A DNA stretch of 38,634 bases from Pseudomonadota bacterium (GCA_021849595.1 JAJZSR010000007.1:1-38634); one strand, 5' to 3'; counted from the stretch's first letter, positions 1 through 8,629 are shown. The notes: generated by a model not told the origin, from the letters alone. Translations and numbers: made by a program.

Positions 1-996
1 CAGTGCGGCAAGCGTTTCGCGCGTGTCCAGCAGCCGCATGCCGAGTGCGCGGTGCAAGGCCAGATAGTTGTCGGCGTCGCCGCCCAGGCGTGCGCGCATG
101 GCCTTGCTGTCCTTCAGCTCGCGCAGTTCCCCTTCGCGCGTGAGCAGGGCGGCGCAGGCCGCGTCGAAGAGGTCTGTCGCGGTTTCCGGTGCGGCAAGCA
201 GTTCACGCCCGCGCAAGGGCGGCCCCTTGTCCGCGTCCTTGCCGTCTTTCAGCAGCAGTTGGCCGTAATTTTTCAGGTCGGGGAGGAAATCGCCCTGGGA
301 CAGCAATTTGGCCACGGGGTCGGCGTCCGGCGCGCAGGGCAGGTGCGCGGCGATCTGCGCGAGCGCGTAGTCCAGTGCGTCGGCCTGACCCTCGGTGTAG
401 GCCCACCATTCGGCGCGCCGGGCGACGAAGCCCTCCAGCAGGCTTTGCATGTTGGCGAGACCCAGGTCGGCCAGCAGGGCTTCGGCGGCTTGCGCGACGG
501 GACTGTCGGGCGCACGCGCGAGGTCGTCGGTGAAGCGCTCCCAGGCTTCGTCCAGCAGCGCCCCGGTTTCCTCCACCAGTTGGCGATGCGCCAGCCCGGC
601 TTCCAAGGGGGAGCGCTGCAGCAGATCGAGAAACCAGGCGTGGAAAGTCGTCAGCGTGAGGCCGGTGCGCGCGCCGAGGACTTTTTCATAAAGGCCGCGC
701 GCCTGGGGCAGCAGGCTTTCCAGTTGCGCTTCCTCTATTTCGCGTTCGCGCAGGAAGGCGCGCACCTCAGTGTCGGGCGCGGTGGCGAGCTTGCGCAGCC
801 AGCCGTCCAGGCGCGCGCGCATTTCCCCGGCCGCCTTGCGCGTGAAGGTGATGGCGAGAATGTCCGAGGGCTCGGCACCGTCCAACAGCAGGCGCACGAT
901 GCGCGAAACCAGCAGCCAGGTCTTGCCGGAACCGGCGCAGGCTTCCACCACCACGGAGCGTGTCGGATCGAGTGCGGTGGCGTTGAGCATGTTCAT
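1..996 (-). CDS. addA: AddA-like UvrD/RecB-family helicase-nuclease, N-terminal part (cut by window edge)
   Basis: The reading frame is open from the ATG at 996 to the left edge, giving about 332 residues of a protein that is normally over 1000. Visible motifs are those of superfamily 1A helicases: Walker A EACAGSGKT (residues 18-26), motif Ia ITFTRKAAGEM (49-59) and TTFHAW (116-121). Family knowledge: AddA is the helicase plus nuclease subunit that, with AddB, processes double-strand DNA ends for RecA-dependent repair. The start overlaps the mnmC stop as ATGA, so the two genes are translationally coupled. The likely partner AddB lies on the same strand about 14 kb away (14799-17432) instead of next door. 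The C-terminal nuclease domain is outside the window, so AddA rather than another UvrD-like helicase is inferred from the N-terminus and the presence of AddB. Confidence 0.85.
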   Translation of the reverse strand, partial: MNMLNATALDPTRSVVVEACAGSGKTWLLVSRIVRLLLDGAEPSDILAITFTRKAAGEMRARLDGWLRKLATAPDTEVRAFLREREIEEAQLESLLPQARGLYEKVLGARTGLTLTTFHAWFLDLLQRSPLEAGLAHRQLVEETGALLDEAWERFTDDLARAPDSPVAQAAEALLADLGLANMQSLLEGFVARRAEWWAYTEGQADALDYALAQIAAHLPCAPDADPVAKLLSQGDFLPDLKNYGQLLLKDGKDADKGPPLRGRELLAAPETATDLFDAACAALLTREGELRELKDSKAMRARLGGDADNYLALHRALGMRLLDTRETLAAL

Positions 997-2840
997 GATT
1001 TCGCCTTTTTGTACGCGCGCCAGGCGAAGCGCGCGGGATCGACGGCATCGAGCAACTCCTGCTCCAGGGGCAGGGGCTCGCCGCTGATCTGGCAGGCGAC
1101 GATTTCCCCCAGCAGTGCCGACCAGACGATGCCGCGCGAGCCGAAGCCGGTGAGCGCGTACAGCCCCATCTGGCGCGGCCATTGCGCGAGTCGCTCGGGT
1201 TTTTGTGCAACGATGGGCACGGGCAGCAATCCGGCGATGGGCAGGCGGTCCGGGGTCATGGCGCGGAAGGCCACGCGTCCATCGAGTTGCGCGGCGTCGA
1301 GGCTGGCCTGCCATGAAGGGAAGATGGCGGCGACGCGGCGCAGGTTTTCTTCATGCGCGCTTTGGATGGGCTCGATTGCGTCGTTGCCGAAGTCGTAGCT
1401 CGCTCCTGCCACGCACAGGCCGTCGAGCGGCGGGAGCACGTAGCCTTCGCGCGCGCGCACCTCGTGGAACTCTGGCAAAGCCGCGGCACGCAGGTAGCTC
1501 AATTGGCCGCGCACGCTGCGCAACGGAAGTTCGAGAGCCAGGCGCGCGGCGTCTTGCGCATTTGCCAGGATCACGCAGGGTGCGCGAGCGAGTTCGCGCC
1601 CCTGCGCGTCGAGTGCCAGCCAGTTCCCGTCCGTGCGGCGCAGCGCGTGCACCCGCACGCCCAGGCGCAGATCGAGGGCGTCGCCGCAGGCCGCCAGTTG
1701 TGCTTGGCACAGGCTGGCCGGCGCCAGCCAGCCGCCCTGAGGCACGCGATAGCCGCTTTCTGTGGCGCACAGATAATCGTCAGGGAAATTCGTCAGCAGC
1801 GCATGCCAGCGTTCGCGCTCGGCGTCGTCCTGGGCCAACTGCAATACGCCGCATTGCTCCATGCGCAAACCCCGCCCTTCGAGTTCGCGCCAGCGCGCCA
1901 GGGCATAGCAGTAGGCGGCGCGGGACAGGCGCGCGAGGCGGTTGTCATCTTTGGAGACGAGCGGACGGAAGGCACCGGCCGGATTGCCGGAAGCGCGGCT
2001 CGCCACTGCGTCGTCCTGTTCCAGCAGGGTGACGGCGCAGCCATGTGCGGCCAGGCGTTCGGCGGCGCCGGTGCCGGCGAGCCCGGCACCGAGCACGAGG
2101 GCTCGTGCCGGCGGGGATACGGGCCCTGTGTCTTCGCCAGGTGCGCCGTAGACGCCGCCCAGCATCTCGCGCTTGCCGGCGTGGCCCGCTCGGCGTTCGA
2201 CCGCAAAGCCGGCGCCTTGCAGTGCGCGGCGCACGTCGCCCGCGGCGCACCAGGTGGCGAAGCTGGCACCGGAGCGCATTTTTTTGGCCGCTTGCGCCAG
2301 GAAATCCGGACTCCAGAGCTCTGCATTTCTGGAGGGCGCAAAGCCGTCCAGATAAAGCGCGTCGGCGCGCAAGTTGAGTTGCGGCAGCAGCGTTTGCGCA
2401 TCGCCGAAAAAAAGACTCAGCGTGACGGCACCGGCTTCGAAGTACAAGCGCTGGGCGCCCGGTACCAGCACCGGCCATTGCGCGCGCAACTGCGTGGCGA
2501 GGGCGGCGAGTTCCGGCCAGGGTTCATGCAGCCGCTCCAGGTCGGCGCCCCGGAAAGGATGCTTTTCCAGCGAGACGAAATGCAGGCGTGCGCAACGCGC
2601 GGGGTCGGCACGCCAGGCCGCCCAGGTGGCGAGGAAGTTGAGCCCGAGGCCAAAGCCGGTTTCGAGAATGACGAAGCAGGATTTGTTCCGCCAGCGCATG
2701 GGCAGGCCGTTGCCCGCGAGGAATACCGCACGCGCCTGCTCCAGGCCCCCGGCGCGGCCGTGGTAGATGTCGTCATAGGCGGGAGCGTAGGGCGTGCCAT
2801 CGGCGGTGTAGGCCAGGGCGGCCGGAAGGATGCGCTGCAT
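993..2840 (-). CDS. mnmC: Bifunctional tRNA mnm5s2U34 methyltransferase / FAD-dependent cmnm5s2U34 oxidoreductase
   Basis: 615 residues; E. coli MnmC has 668. The N-terminal half is the SAM-dependent methyltransferase, with ETGFGLG at residues 60-66 and the conserved YLDGFAPSRNAELW block at 163-176. The C-terminal half is a DAO-type FAD oxidoreductase opening with VLGAGLAGTG near 249-258. In the known pathway the FAD domain converts cmnm5s2U to nm5s2U and the methyltransferase then makes mnm5s2U at the wobble position of several tRNAs. The ATG at 2840 begins with the family's usual start (MQRILPA...TADGTPY...DDIYH); no strong Shine-Dalgarno precedes it. The gene is divergent from the exporter operon at 2990 and overlaps addA by 4 bp. 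Confidence 0.95.
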   Translation of the reverse strand: MQRILPAALAYTADGTPYAPAYDDIYHGRAGGLEQARAVFLAGNGLPMRWRNKSCFVILETGFGLGLNFLATWAAWRADPARCARLHFVSLEKHPFRGADLERLHEPWPELAALATQLRAQWPVLVPGAQRLYFEAGAVTLSLFFGDAQTLLPQLNLRADALYLDGFAPSRNAELWSPDFLAQAAKKMRSGASFATWCAAGDVRRALQGAGFAVERRAGHAGKREMLGGVYGAPGEDTGPVSPPARALVLGAGLAGTGAAERLAAHGCAVTLLEQDDAVASRASGNPAGAFRPLVSKDDNRLARLSRAAYCYALARWRELEGRGLRMEQCGVLQLAQDDAERERWHALLTNFPDDYLCATESGYRVPQGGWLAPASLCQAQLAACGDALDLRLGVRVHALRRTDGNWLALDAQGRELARAPCVILANAQDAARLALELPLRSVRGQLSYLRAAALPEFHEVRAREGYVLPPLDGLCVAGASYDFGNDAIEPIQSAHEENLRRVAAIFPSWQASLDAAQLDGRVAFRAMTPDRLPIAGLLPVPIVAQKPERLAQWPRQMGLYALTGFGSRGIVWSALLGEIVACQISGEPLPLEQELLDAVDPARFAWRAYKKAKS

Positions 2841-2853
2841 GGCGCATCATTAT

Positions 2854-2885
2854 GGAGGGAAATTCGAGTTCTTGAATTTCCCCTC
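2854..2885. repeat. Perfect hairpin between divergent mnmC and exporter operon
   Basis: Two 12-bp arms (GGAGGGAAATTC and its exact complement) flank an 8-base loop. It lies 14 bp upstream of the mnmC start in a divergent intergenic region, so it would be in the mnmC 5' leader or act as an operator; a terminator role is unlikely because no gene ends here. Confidence 0.6.
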
Positions 2886-2918
2886 CCTCGCGGTCCGGGC
2901 TTGCAGTAGGCGGGGGCC

Positions 2919-2959
2919 TTGACGCACGTCAAACGGGGGCATTCCCGATGTGCTTTAAT
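2919..2959 (+). promoter_or_regulatory. CRP/FNR-family box plus -10 element (class II arrangement) for the exporter operon
   Basis: TTGACGCACGTCAA at 2919-2932 is a perfect TTGAC-N4-GTCAA dyad of the FNR/Dnr type. A -10-like TTTAAT lies at 2954-2959. The dyad centre (2925.5) is 41.5 bp from a start point near 2967, the classic class II activator spacing. It also argues that translation starts at 2990 rather than at the in-frame ATG at 2948, which would lie upstream of the -10. FNR versus a paralogue such as Dnr cannot be told apart from sequence. Confidence 0.6.
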
Positions 2960-2989
2960 GATGAAAGATACCCGGGCCGGCTTTCCCCC

Positions 2990-4027
2990 ATGAATACCAA
3001 GAAATTGCGACTCGTGCTCCTGCCCCTGATCCTCGTGGTGGCGGTGGCCGCAGCGGTCTTGCTCTGGCGCCGGGAACACGCGGCGCCCGCGGACCGCCTC
3101 ACCCTGTACGGCAACATCGACATCCGCGACGTCCAACTGGCCTTCAATGCCAATGGGCGCATCCAGAGCCTGGCGGTGCGCGAGGGGGATGCGGTGCAGG
3201 CCGGCCAGCTCGTCGCCCAGCTCGATCCCGTGCGCTATGCCGATGCGGTGGCCCAGGCCCAGTCCAGGCTGGCTGCCCAGGCCCAGGTGCTGGCGCGCCT
3301 GGAGGCCGGCAGCCGGCCCGAGGAAATCGCCCAGGCGCGCGCCCAGTTGGCCGCGGCGCAAGCGGCGCTCGACAACGCCGAAGCGACGTATCGCCGCCTA
3401 GTGTCGCTGGCGCGGCAAGATTTCGTCTCGCCCCAGGCCGTGGACAATGCCGCCGCCGCGCTCAAGGCGGCGCGCGCCGAATTCGCCGCGCGCCGCCAGG
3501 TCCTGGCGCTGGCGGTGAAGGGGCCGCGCAAGGAAGACATCGACGCCGCGCGCGCGGCGCTCAAGGCCGACCAGGCTGCGCTGGCCCTGGCACAACGCGA
3601 GTTGGCCGATACCAAGCTGTATTCGCCGGCCGCCGGCGTCATCGACGACCGTATCCTGGAGCCGGGCGACATGGCCAGCCCGCAAACGCCGGTCTATACC
3701 GTGGCGCTCAACAACCCGGTCTGGGCGCGGGTCTACGTACCGGAGACGGCGCTGGGACAGATGCGCACGGGCATGCGCGCGGAGATCAGCAGCGACAGTT
3801 TTCCCGGACGCCAATTTCGGGGTTGGATAGGCTATGTCTCGCCCACGGCGGAGTTCACCCCCAAGACGGTGGAGACGCCGGATCTGCGCACCCAGCTCGT
3901 GTACCAAGCGCGCGTCTATGCCTGCAATCCCGACGGAGTGCTGCGCCTGGGCATGCCGGTGACTGTGACTATCTCCTTGCATGGCAATGCCGGCGGGCAA
4001 GCGCCCGAACCCGGCTGCCGACCCTGA
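2990..4027 (+). CDS. HlyD/YbhG-type membrane fusion protein of an ABC exporter
   Basis: 345 residues from the ATG at 2990. An N-terminal signal anchor (LRLVLLPLILVVAVAAAVLL, about residues 6-25) is followed by a first half-lipoyl segment (GRIQSLAVREGDAV), a long Ala/Gln-rich coiled-coil hairpin of AQAQ- and AARA-type heptads, and a second lipoyl/beta-barrel part (LYSPAAGVIDDRILEPGD). Such proteins sit in the periplasm bridging an inner-membrane transporter to an outer-membrane channel. The next three genes are the ATPase and both permeases, the same order of components as E. coli ybhGFSR. An in-frame ATG at 2948 exists but lies upstream of the likely -10. No outer-membrane partner is in this operon. 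Confidence 0.85.
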   Translation: MNTKKLRLVLLPLILVVAVAAAVLLWRREHAAPADRLTLYGNIDIRDVQLAFNANGRIQSLAVREGDAVQAGQLVAQLDPVRYADAVAQAQSRLAAQAQVLARLEAGSRPEEIAQARAQLAAAQAALDNAEATYRRLVSLARQDFVSPQAVDNAAAALKAARAEFAARRQVLALAVKGPRKEDIDAARAALKADQAALALAQRELADTKLYSPAAGVIDDRILEPGDMASPQTPVYTVALNNPVWARVYVPETALGQMRTGMRAEISSDSFPGRQFRGWIGYVSPTAEFTPKTVETPDLRTQLVYQARVYACNPDGVLRLGMPVTVTISLHGNAGGQAPEPGCRP

Positions 4028-4039
4028 CGCGGGTTGCGC

Positions 4040-5752
4040 ATGACGCAGCCCATCCTTGTTTTCGAAGGCGTGACCAAGCGCTTTTCCGGCGCCGCCGGGC
4101 CGGCGTTGGAGGCCTTGGATCTGACGCTGGAACCGGGCGGCATCGTCGGTCTGTTCGGGCCGGACGGTGCGGGCAAGACCACGCTGTTGCGTCTGGCCGC
4201 CGGGCTGCTGCGCCCGGATGCCGGCAAGGTGGTGGCGCTCGGTCACGACACCCGGCGCGAGGCCGCGGCCGTGCAGGGCGCCATCGGCTACATGCCCCAA
4301 CATTTCGGTCTGTACGAAGATCTCACCGTGCAGGAGAACCTCGACCTGTATGCCGATTTGCAAAGCCTGCCGCGCGCCGAGCGGCCGCAGCGCTATGCCG
4401 AGCTTTTGCGCCTGACCGCGCTGGGGCCTTTCGGCGCTCGCCTGGCCGGCCAGCTCTCGGGCGGCATGAAGCAGAAGCTGGGTCTGGCCTGTACCCTGGT
4501 GCGTCCGCCGCGCCTGCTCCTGCTGGACGAGCCCACGGTGGGCGTGGACCCGGTGTCGCGGCGCGAGCTGTGGGCCATCATCGAGCGCCTGGTGCAAGAG
4601 GGCGGCACCACCGTGCTCGTGTCCACCGCCTATCTGGATGAGGCGCAGCACTGCCGCGAAGTCGTACTGCTGCGCGAGGGCAAGCTGATCGGCCAGCATC
4701 AGTCCGCGGTCTTCACCGCGCCCCTGGCCGGGCGGGTGTACATGGTGCCGGCCGGGGAGGGCGAGCGGCGCGCCCTGCAGCGCAGCCTGGAGAGTGCCTC
4801 TGATGTCCTGGACGCGCTGATCCAGCCCGAGGGCGTGCGCCTGGTGCTCAAAGAGGGGGGCGCACCGCCGGCGGGTGCGCAGCCCGCGGCACCGCGCTTC
4901 GAAGACGCCTTCGTGGCGCTGCTCAAGCCGGCGGGCACCGGCGCCCTGCCCGCGGCCGCGGTACGCCGGGCCGACGATCCGCCGTCTGACGGGGAAGTCA
5001 TCCGCGTGCAGAATCTCGGCCGGCGCTTCGGCAGTTTCGAAGCGGTCAAGGGCGTGAGCTTCGCCGTGCGGCGCGGCGAAGTGTTCGGCCTGTTGGGCGC
5101 CAACGGCGCGGGCAAGACCACCACCTTTCGCATGCTGTGCGGCCTACTGCCGCCATCCTCCGGCAGCCTGAGCGTGGCGGGCGTGGACTTGCGCAGCGCG
5201 CCGGCGCAGGCGCGCGGACACATCGGCTATGTGTCGCAGAAATTTTCCCTCTACGGCAATTTGAGCGTGGAACAGAACCTGGGCTTCTTCTCTTCCGCCT
5301 ATGGCCTCGCCGGCGCGCGCCGCCGCGAGCGCATGGCCTGGGCGTTGGCGGAGTTCGAGCTGACACCCTATCGGCGCGTCAATGCCGCCGATCTGCCGCT
5401 GGGCTACAAGCAGCGCCTAGCCCTGGCCAGCGCCCTCATGCATGAGCCGGACATCCTGTTTTTGGACGAGCCCACGTCGGGCGTCGATCCGCTGGCGCGG
5501 CGCGAATTTTGGCAGCGCATCAATACCCTCGCCGCCGCGGGCGTGACCGTGCTCATCACCACGCATTTCATGGAAGAGGCGGAATACTGCGATCGCCTGG
5601 TGCTGATGTCGCTGGGCGAAGTGCTCGCTGCCGGCACACCCGCGCAGATTCGCGCCCGCGCGGCGCGCGAGGACAGGCTTCACCCCAGCATGGAAGACGC
5701 CTTCGTCGAACTCATCGAGCAGCACGAGGCCGGGCTGCGCAGCGCGGCATGA
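4040..5752 (+). CDS. ybhF: Double ATP-binding ABC transporter subunit (YbhF-like)
   Basis: 570 residues containing two complete nucleotide-binding domains in one chain. NBD1: Walker A GPDGAGKTT (40-48), signature LSGGMKQ (139-145), Walker B LLLLDEPT (159-166). NBD2: Walker A GANGAGKTT (353-361), signature LPLGYKQ (452-458, degenerate), Walker B FLDEPT (474-479), H-loop TTHFMEEAEY. The H-loop position of NBD1 reads STAYLDEAQ, without the switch histidine, so the two sites are asymmetric; as I recall this is seen in relatives such as YbhF and RbbA. The fused ATPase would energise export by the permeases encoded next. ATG 4040 is chosen over an in-frame TTG at 4034. The stop overlaps the next start as ATGA. 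Confidence 0.9.
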   Translation: MTQPILVFEGVTKRFSGAAGPALEALDLTLEPGGIVGLFGPDGAGKTTLLRLAAGLLRPDAGKVVALGHDTRREAAAVQGAIGYMPQHFGLYEDLTVQENLDLYADLQSLPRAERPQRYAELLRLTALGPFGARLAGQLSGGMKQKLGLACTLVRPPRLLLLDEPTVGVDPVSRRELWAIIERLVQEGGTTVLVSTAYLDEAQHCREVVLLREGKLIGQHQSAVFTAPLAGRVYMVPAGEGERRALQRSLESASDVLDALIQPEGVRLVLKEGGAPPAGAQPAAPRFEDAFVALLKPAGTGALPAAAVRRADDPPSDGEVIRVQNLGRRFGSFEAVKGVSFAVRRGEVFGLLGANGAGKTTTFRMLCGLLPPSSGSLSVAGVDLRSAPAQARGHIGYVSQKFSLYGNLSVEQNLGFFSSAYGLAGARRRERMAWALAEFELTPYRRVNAADLPLGYKQRLALASALMHEPDILFLDEPTSGVDPLARREFWQRINTLAAAGVTVLITTHFMEEAEYCDRLVLMSLGEVLAAGTPAQIRARAAREDRLHPSMEDAFVELIEQHEAGLRSAA

Positions 5753-6861
5753 ACACGCGGTTGGTCGGCCTCATGCGCAAGGAGTTGCTGCAGATCGTGC
5801 GCGACCCCTCCGCCATCGCCATCGCCTTCGTTCTGCCGGTGGTGTTGCTGCTGATCTTCGGCTACGGCGTTTCGCTCGACGCCAAGCACGTGCTGGTGGG
5901 CGTGGTGGTGGATGCGCCGACGCCGCAGACGCAGTCTTTCGTTGCCGGCATGCGCCGATCGGAGTATTTCTCCGTGCAGACCTTCAGCGACATACACAGG
6001 GCGCGGGAAGCCCTGCGGGAGCGCCGCATCAACGGCATCGTCTGGCTGCGCGGAGATTTTTCGCGCCTGGCGCTCACCGCCGGAGATGCGCCGGTCGGCG
6101 TGGTGGTGAACGGCGTGGACGCCAACGACGCGCGCATCCTGGAGGGCTATGTGCAGGGCGTGTGGGCGCAATGGCTGGAGCGCGAAGCGCAGTTGCGCGG
6201 CGGCCGGCTGACGCTGCCCGTCGATTTGCAAAGCCGCATCTGGTACAACCCGGCGGTGCGCAGCCGCGACTATCTGGTGCCCGGCCTCATCGCCGTCATC
6301 ATGACGCTCATCGGCGCGTTGCTCACCGCCCTGGTCGTAGCGCGCGAGTGGGAGCGCGGCACTTACGAGGCGCTCATGGCCACGCCCGTGAGCATGCGCG
6401 AAATCTTGCTCGGCAAGGTGCTGCCCTATTTCGTGCTGGGCATGGGCGGCATGGCGCTGTCGGTGGCCATGGCGCTATGGCTTTTCCACGTGCCGCTGCG
6501 CGGCTCGGCGCTGGTGCTGTTCGGCTCCGCCGCCTTGTTCCTGCTGGCCGCCCTGGGCATGGGCCTGCTCATTTCGACCGCAGCCAAGAGCCAGTTCGTC
6601 GCCGGGCTCATCGCCATCATCGTCACTTTCCTGCCGGCTTTCATCCTCTCGGGCTTCATTTTCGACATCCGTTCCATGCCCGAGCCCATCCAGATCATCA
6701 CCCACATCATCGCCGCGCGTTATTTCGTCGCCATCCTGCAGACCGTGTTCCTGGCCGGCAACGTCTGGTCGGTGATCCTGCCCAACGGCGCCGCCCTGCT
6801 GGCCATGGCGCTATTCTTTCTCGGCATCGTCGCGCGGCTCTCGCGCAAAAGACTGGACTGA
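5749..6861 (+). CDS. ybhS: ABC-2 type permease, first of a pair (YbhS-like)
   Basis: 370 residues. The ABC-2 plan is clear: one N-terminal membrane helix (IAFVLPVVLLLIFGYGVSLD, about 23-42), a large periplasmic domain, then a C-terminal cluster of five or six helices beginning DYLVPGLIAVIMTLIGALL, with the conserved REWERGTYEALMATPV cytoplasmic loop. The start ATG overlaps the ATPase stop, implying coupled translation and a fixed subunit ratio. With its paralogue at 6864 it should form the heterodimeric channel of the exporter. The substrate cannot be read from sequence; YbhFSR relatives move drugs or cations. Confidence 0.88.
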   Translation: MNTRLVGLMRKELLQIVRDPSAIAIAFVLPVVLLLIFGYGVSLDAKHVLVGVVVDAPTPQTQSFVAGMRRSEYFSVQTFSDIHRAREALRERRINGIVWLRGDFSRLALTAGDAPVGVVVNGVDANDARILEGYVQGVWAQWLEREAQLRGGRLTLPVDLQSRIWYNPAVRSRDYLVPGLIAVIMTLIGALLTALVVAREWERGTYEALMATPVSMREILLGKVLPYFVLGMGGMALSVAMALWLFHVPLRGSALVLFGSAALFLLAALGMGLLISTAAKSQFVAGLIAIIVTFLPAFILSGFIFDIRSMPEPIQIITHIIAARYFVAILQTVFLAGNVWSVILPNGAALLAMALFFLGIVARLSRKRLD

Positions 6862-6863
6862 AC

Positions 6864-7973
6864 GTGCCGGCGCACATCTGGGCCCTCACGGTGAAAGAGT
6901 TTCTCGCCCTGCTGCGCGACAAGGTGAGCCGCATGGCGCTCATCGTACCGCCTATCCTGCAACTGGTGGTGTTCGGCTATGCCGCCAGCTTCGATCTGAA
7001 CCACGTGCCCTATGCCATCTACAACGAGGACAGCGGCGCAGCCTCGCGCGATTTTCTCGCGCGTTTCGCCGGTGCCGAAGTTTTCCAGCCGGTTGCCGAG
7101 GTAAACAGCGACGCCCAGGCGGCGCGTTTGCTGGAAAGCCGCGACGTACTGCTGGTGTTGCACCTGGGGCCGCATTTCACCCGCGACTTGCTGCTGCATC
7201 GCTCCGCATCCGTGCAGGCCATCATCGACGGGCGCAATTCCAATACCGCGAGCATCGCGCTCAACTACGTGTCCGCCATCGTGCAGGGCTTCAACGAACA
7301 ATGGGCCGCTGACCACGGCTGGGGCCGCCCGCCCGCCATGCTGAAAATCCGCGCCTGGTACAACCCGAATTTGTTGTCGCGCTGGTTCATCGTGCCGGGC
7401 ATCGTCGGGCTGTTGACCCTGGTGGTGGCGATGGTGGTGACCAGCTTGTCGGTGGCGCGCGAACGCGAGGCGGGCACCTTCGACCAGTTACTGGTCACGC
7501 CCTACCGTCCGTTCGAGATCCTCATCGGCAAGGCCTTGCCCGGGCTGATCGTGGGCCTCCTGGAGGGGACGGGCATCGTACTCATTGCAGTGCTGTGGTT
7601 CCACGTCCCTTTGCTGGGCAGCCTGGCGGCGCTTTATCTCGGGCTGATATTTTTTCTCATGTCGGCGGTAGGCGTGGGACTCATGATTTCGGCGGCCGCG
7701 GCGACCCAGCAACAGGGACTTTTGGGCGCCTTCCTGTTTCTCGTGCCGGCGGTCATTCTGTCCGGCTTCGCAACGCCCATCGCCAACATGCCGCCTGCGG
7801 TGCAAACCCTGACCTACCTCAACCCCATGCGCTATTTTCTCGTGATCCTGCGCGGCGTGTTTCTGGAGGGCGACGGCGTGTCGCTGCTATGGAGCCAGTA
7901 TCTGCCGCTGGCCGCCATCGGCCTGCTGACCATGGCAGCCGCGGCCTGGCTGTTCCGCCACCGCCTCTATTGA
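6864..7973 (+). CDS. ybhR: ABC-2 type permease, second of a pair (YbhR-like)
   Basis: 369 residues from a GTG two bases after the previous stop; nothing better is available because the frame upstream runs into the preceding gene. Same architecture as its neighbour: N-terminal helix ALIVPPILQLVVFGYAASFD, periplasmic domain, then RWFIVPGIVGLLTLVVAMVV and further helices, with the conserved EREAGTFDQLLVTPY loop. It completes a four-gene exporter set with no gaps. The following lipoprotein is 56 bp downstream and could be co-transcribed. Confidence 0.88.
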   Translation: MPAHIWALTVKEFLALLRDKVSRMALIVPPILQLVVFGYAASFDLNHVPYAIYNEDSGAASRDFLARFAGAEVFQPVAEVNSDAQAARLLESRDVLLVLHLGPHFTRDLLLHRSASVQAIIDGRNSNTASIALNYVSAIVQGFNEQWAADHGWGRPPAMLKIRAWYNPNLLSRWFIVPGIVGLLTLVVAMVVTSLSVAREREAGTFDQLLVTPYRPFEILIGKALPGLIVGLLEGTGIVLIAVLWFHVPLLGSLAALYLGLIFFLMSAVGVGLMISAAAATQQQGLLGAFLFLVPAVILSGFATPIANMPPAVQTLTYLNPMRYFLVILRGVFLEGDGVSLLWSQYLPLAAIGLLTMAAAAWLFRHRLY

Positions 7974-8029
7974 GGAACGCCGCAGCTCATTCGCAGTCGT
8001 ATTCGTAAGATCGTCACCAGGTTGCCGCC

Positions 8030-8539
8030 ATGAAGTCAACCACCCTCTTGCCAGCCGCTCTGGCCGCGCTGCTTTTATCGGGCTGTGCATCCTACGACGG
8101 TGCCGGGCTCCGGCCCGGAGTCGCCACCGAGCACGATGTCGTCGGACTCATGGGGCAGCCCGCCATGAGCTGGGGCACGGCCGATGGCGCCCGTGTGCTC
8201 GCCTATCCGCGCGGCCCCGAAGGCTACCAGACCTATTTCGCCGCCATCGCGCCCGACGGCAAGCTGGCTGGCATCACCAATGTCCTCACGGACAAGCATT
8301 TCACCCGCATTCAGCCCGGCATGAGCAAGACCCAGGTGCTGCATCTTATCGGCCCGCCTTACGCACCCTGGACCGCTTATTTCAAGGCGCGCGACGAACT
8401 GGTGTGGGAGTGGCGCTATTGCAGCGCGCTGAAGGAAGCGTCCTATTTCGACGTGCTATTCGATGCGTCCACCGGCAAAGTGAGATCGACGCAAAGCCGC
8501 GTGCAGAATTGCGGGCGCGGCGAGTGCTGGTGTTCCTAG
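8030..8539 (+). CDS. Outer-membrane-type lipoprotein with a BamE/SmpA-like core
   Basis: 169 residues. A type II signal peptide ends in lipobox LLLSGC with the lipidated cysteine at residue 19, followed by Ala, which favours outer-membrane sorting. The segment TRIQPGMSKTQVLHLIGPPYAP is the helix-turn of SmpA/BamE-like domains, and GLRPGVATEHDVVGLMGQPAMSW is an earlier copy of the same pattern, so the fold may be duplicated. Two nearby cysteines lie at the C-terminus (GECWC). No good Shine-Dalgarno is seen. It follows the exporter operon, but a specific role with it is not shown. It is convergent with the MscS-like gene across a large hairpin. Confidence 0.75.
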   Translation: MKSTTLLPAALAALLLSGCASYDGAGLRPGVATEHDVVGLMGQPAMSWGTADGARVLAYPRGPEGYQTYFAAIAPDGKLAGITNVLTDKHFTRIQPGMSKTQVLHLIGPPYAPWTAYFKARDELVWEWRYCSALKEASYFDVLFDASTGKVRSTQSRVQNCGRGECWCS

Positions 8540-8553
8540 CTGAAATGTCCGGC

Positions 8554-8629
8554 TGTCCTGAGTTGGAAGTTTGCGGAATACTTGTGGCGAGGAAGGAAAG
8601 ACTCCGCAGCGAATTTCCAACTCAGGACA
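8554..8629. terminator. Long hairpin element between convergent genes (bidirectional terminator-like)
   Basis: Perfect 15-bp arms TGTCCTGAGTTGGAA (8554-8568) and complement (8615-8629). Inside them a further 6-bp stem TGCGGA/TCCGCA (8572-8577/8603-8608) closes a loop of about 25 nt. The right arm ends one base before the stop codon of the MscS-like gene, and the left arm begins 14 bp after the lipoprotein stop. No U-tract is present on either strand. Confidence 0.65.

Noticed and set aside
1353-2909. 518-codon open frame on the plus strand opposite mnmC
   Set aside because: Antisense shadow; mnmC shows both catalytic domains on the other strand.
2948-2989. ATG 2948 as start of the membrane fusion protein
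   Set aside because: It precedes the likely -10 at 2954-2959 and would put charged residues before the signal anchor.
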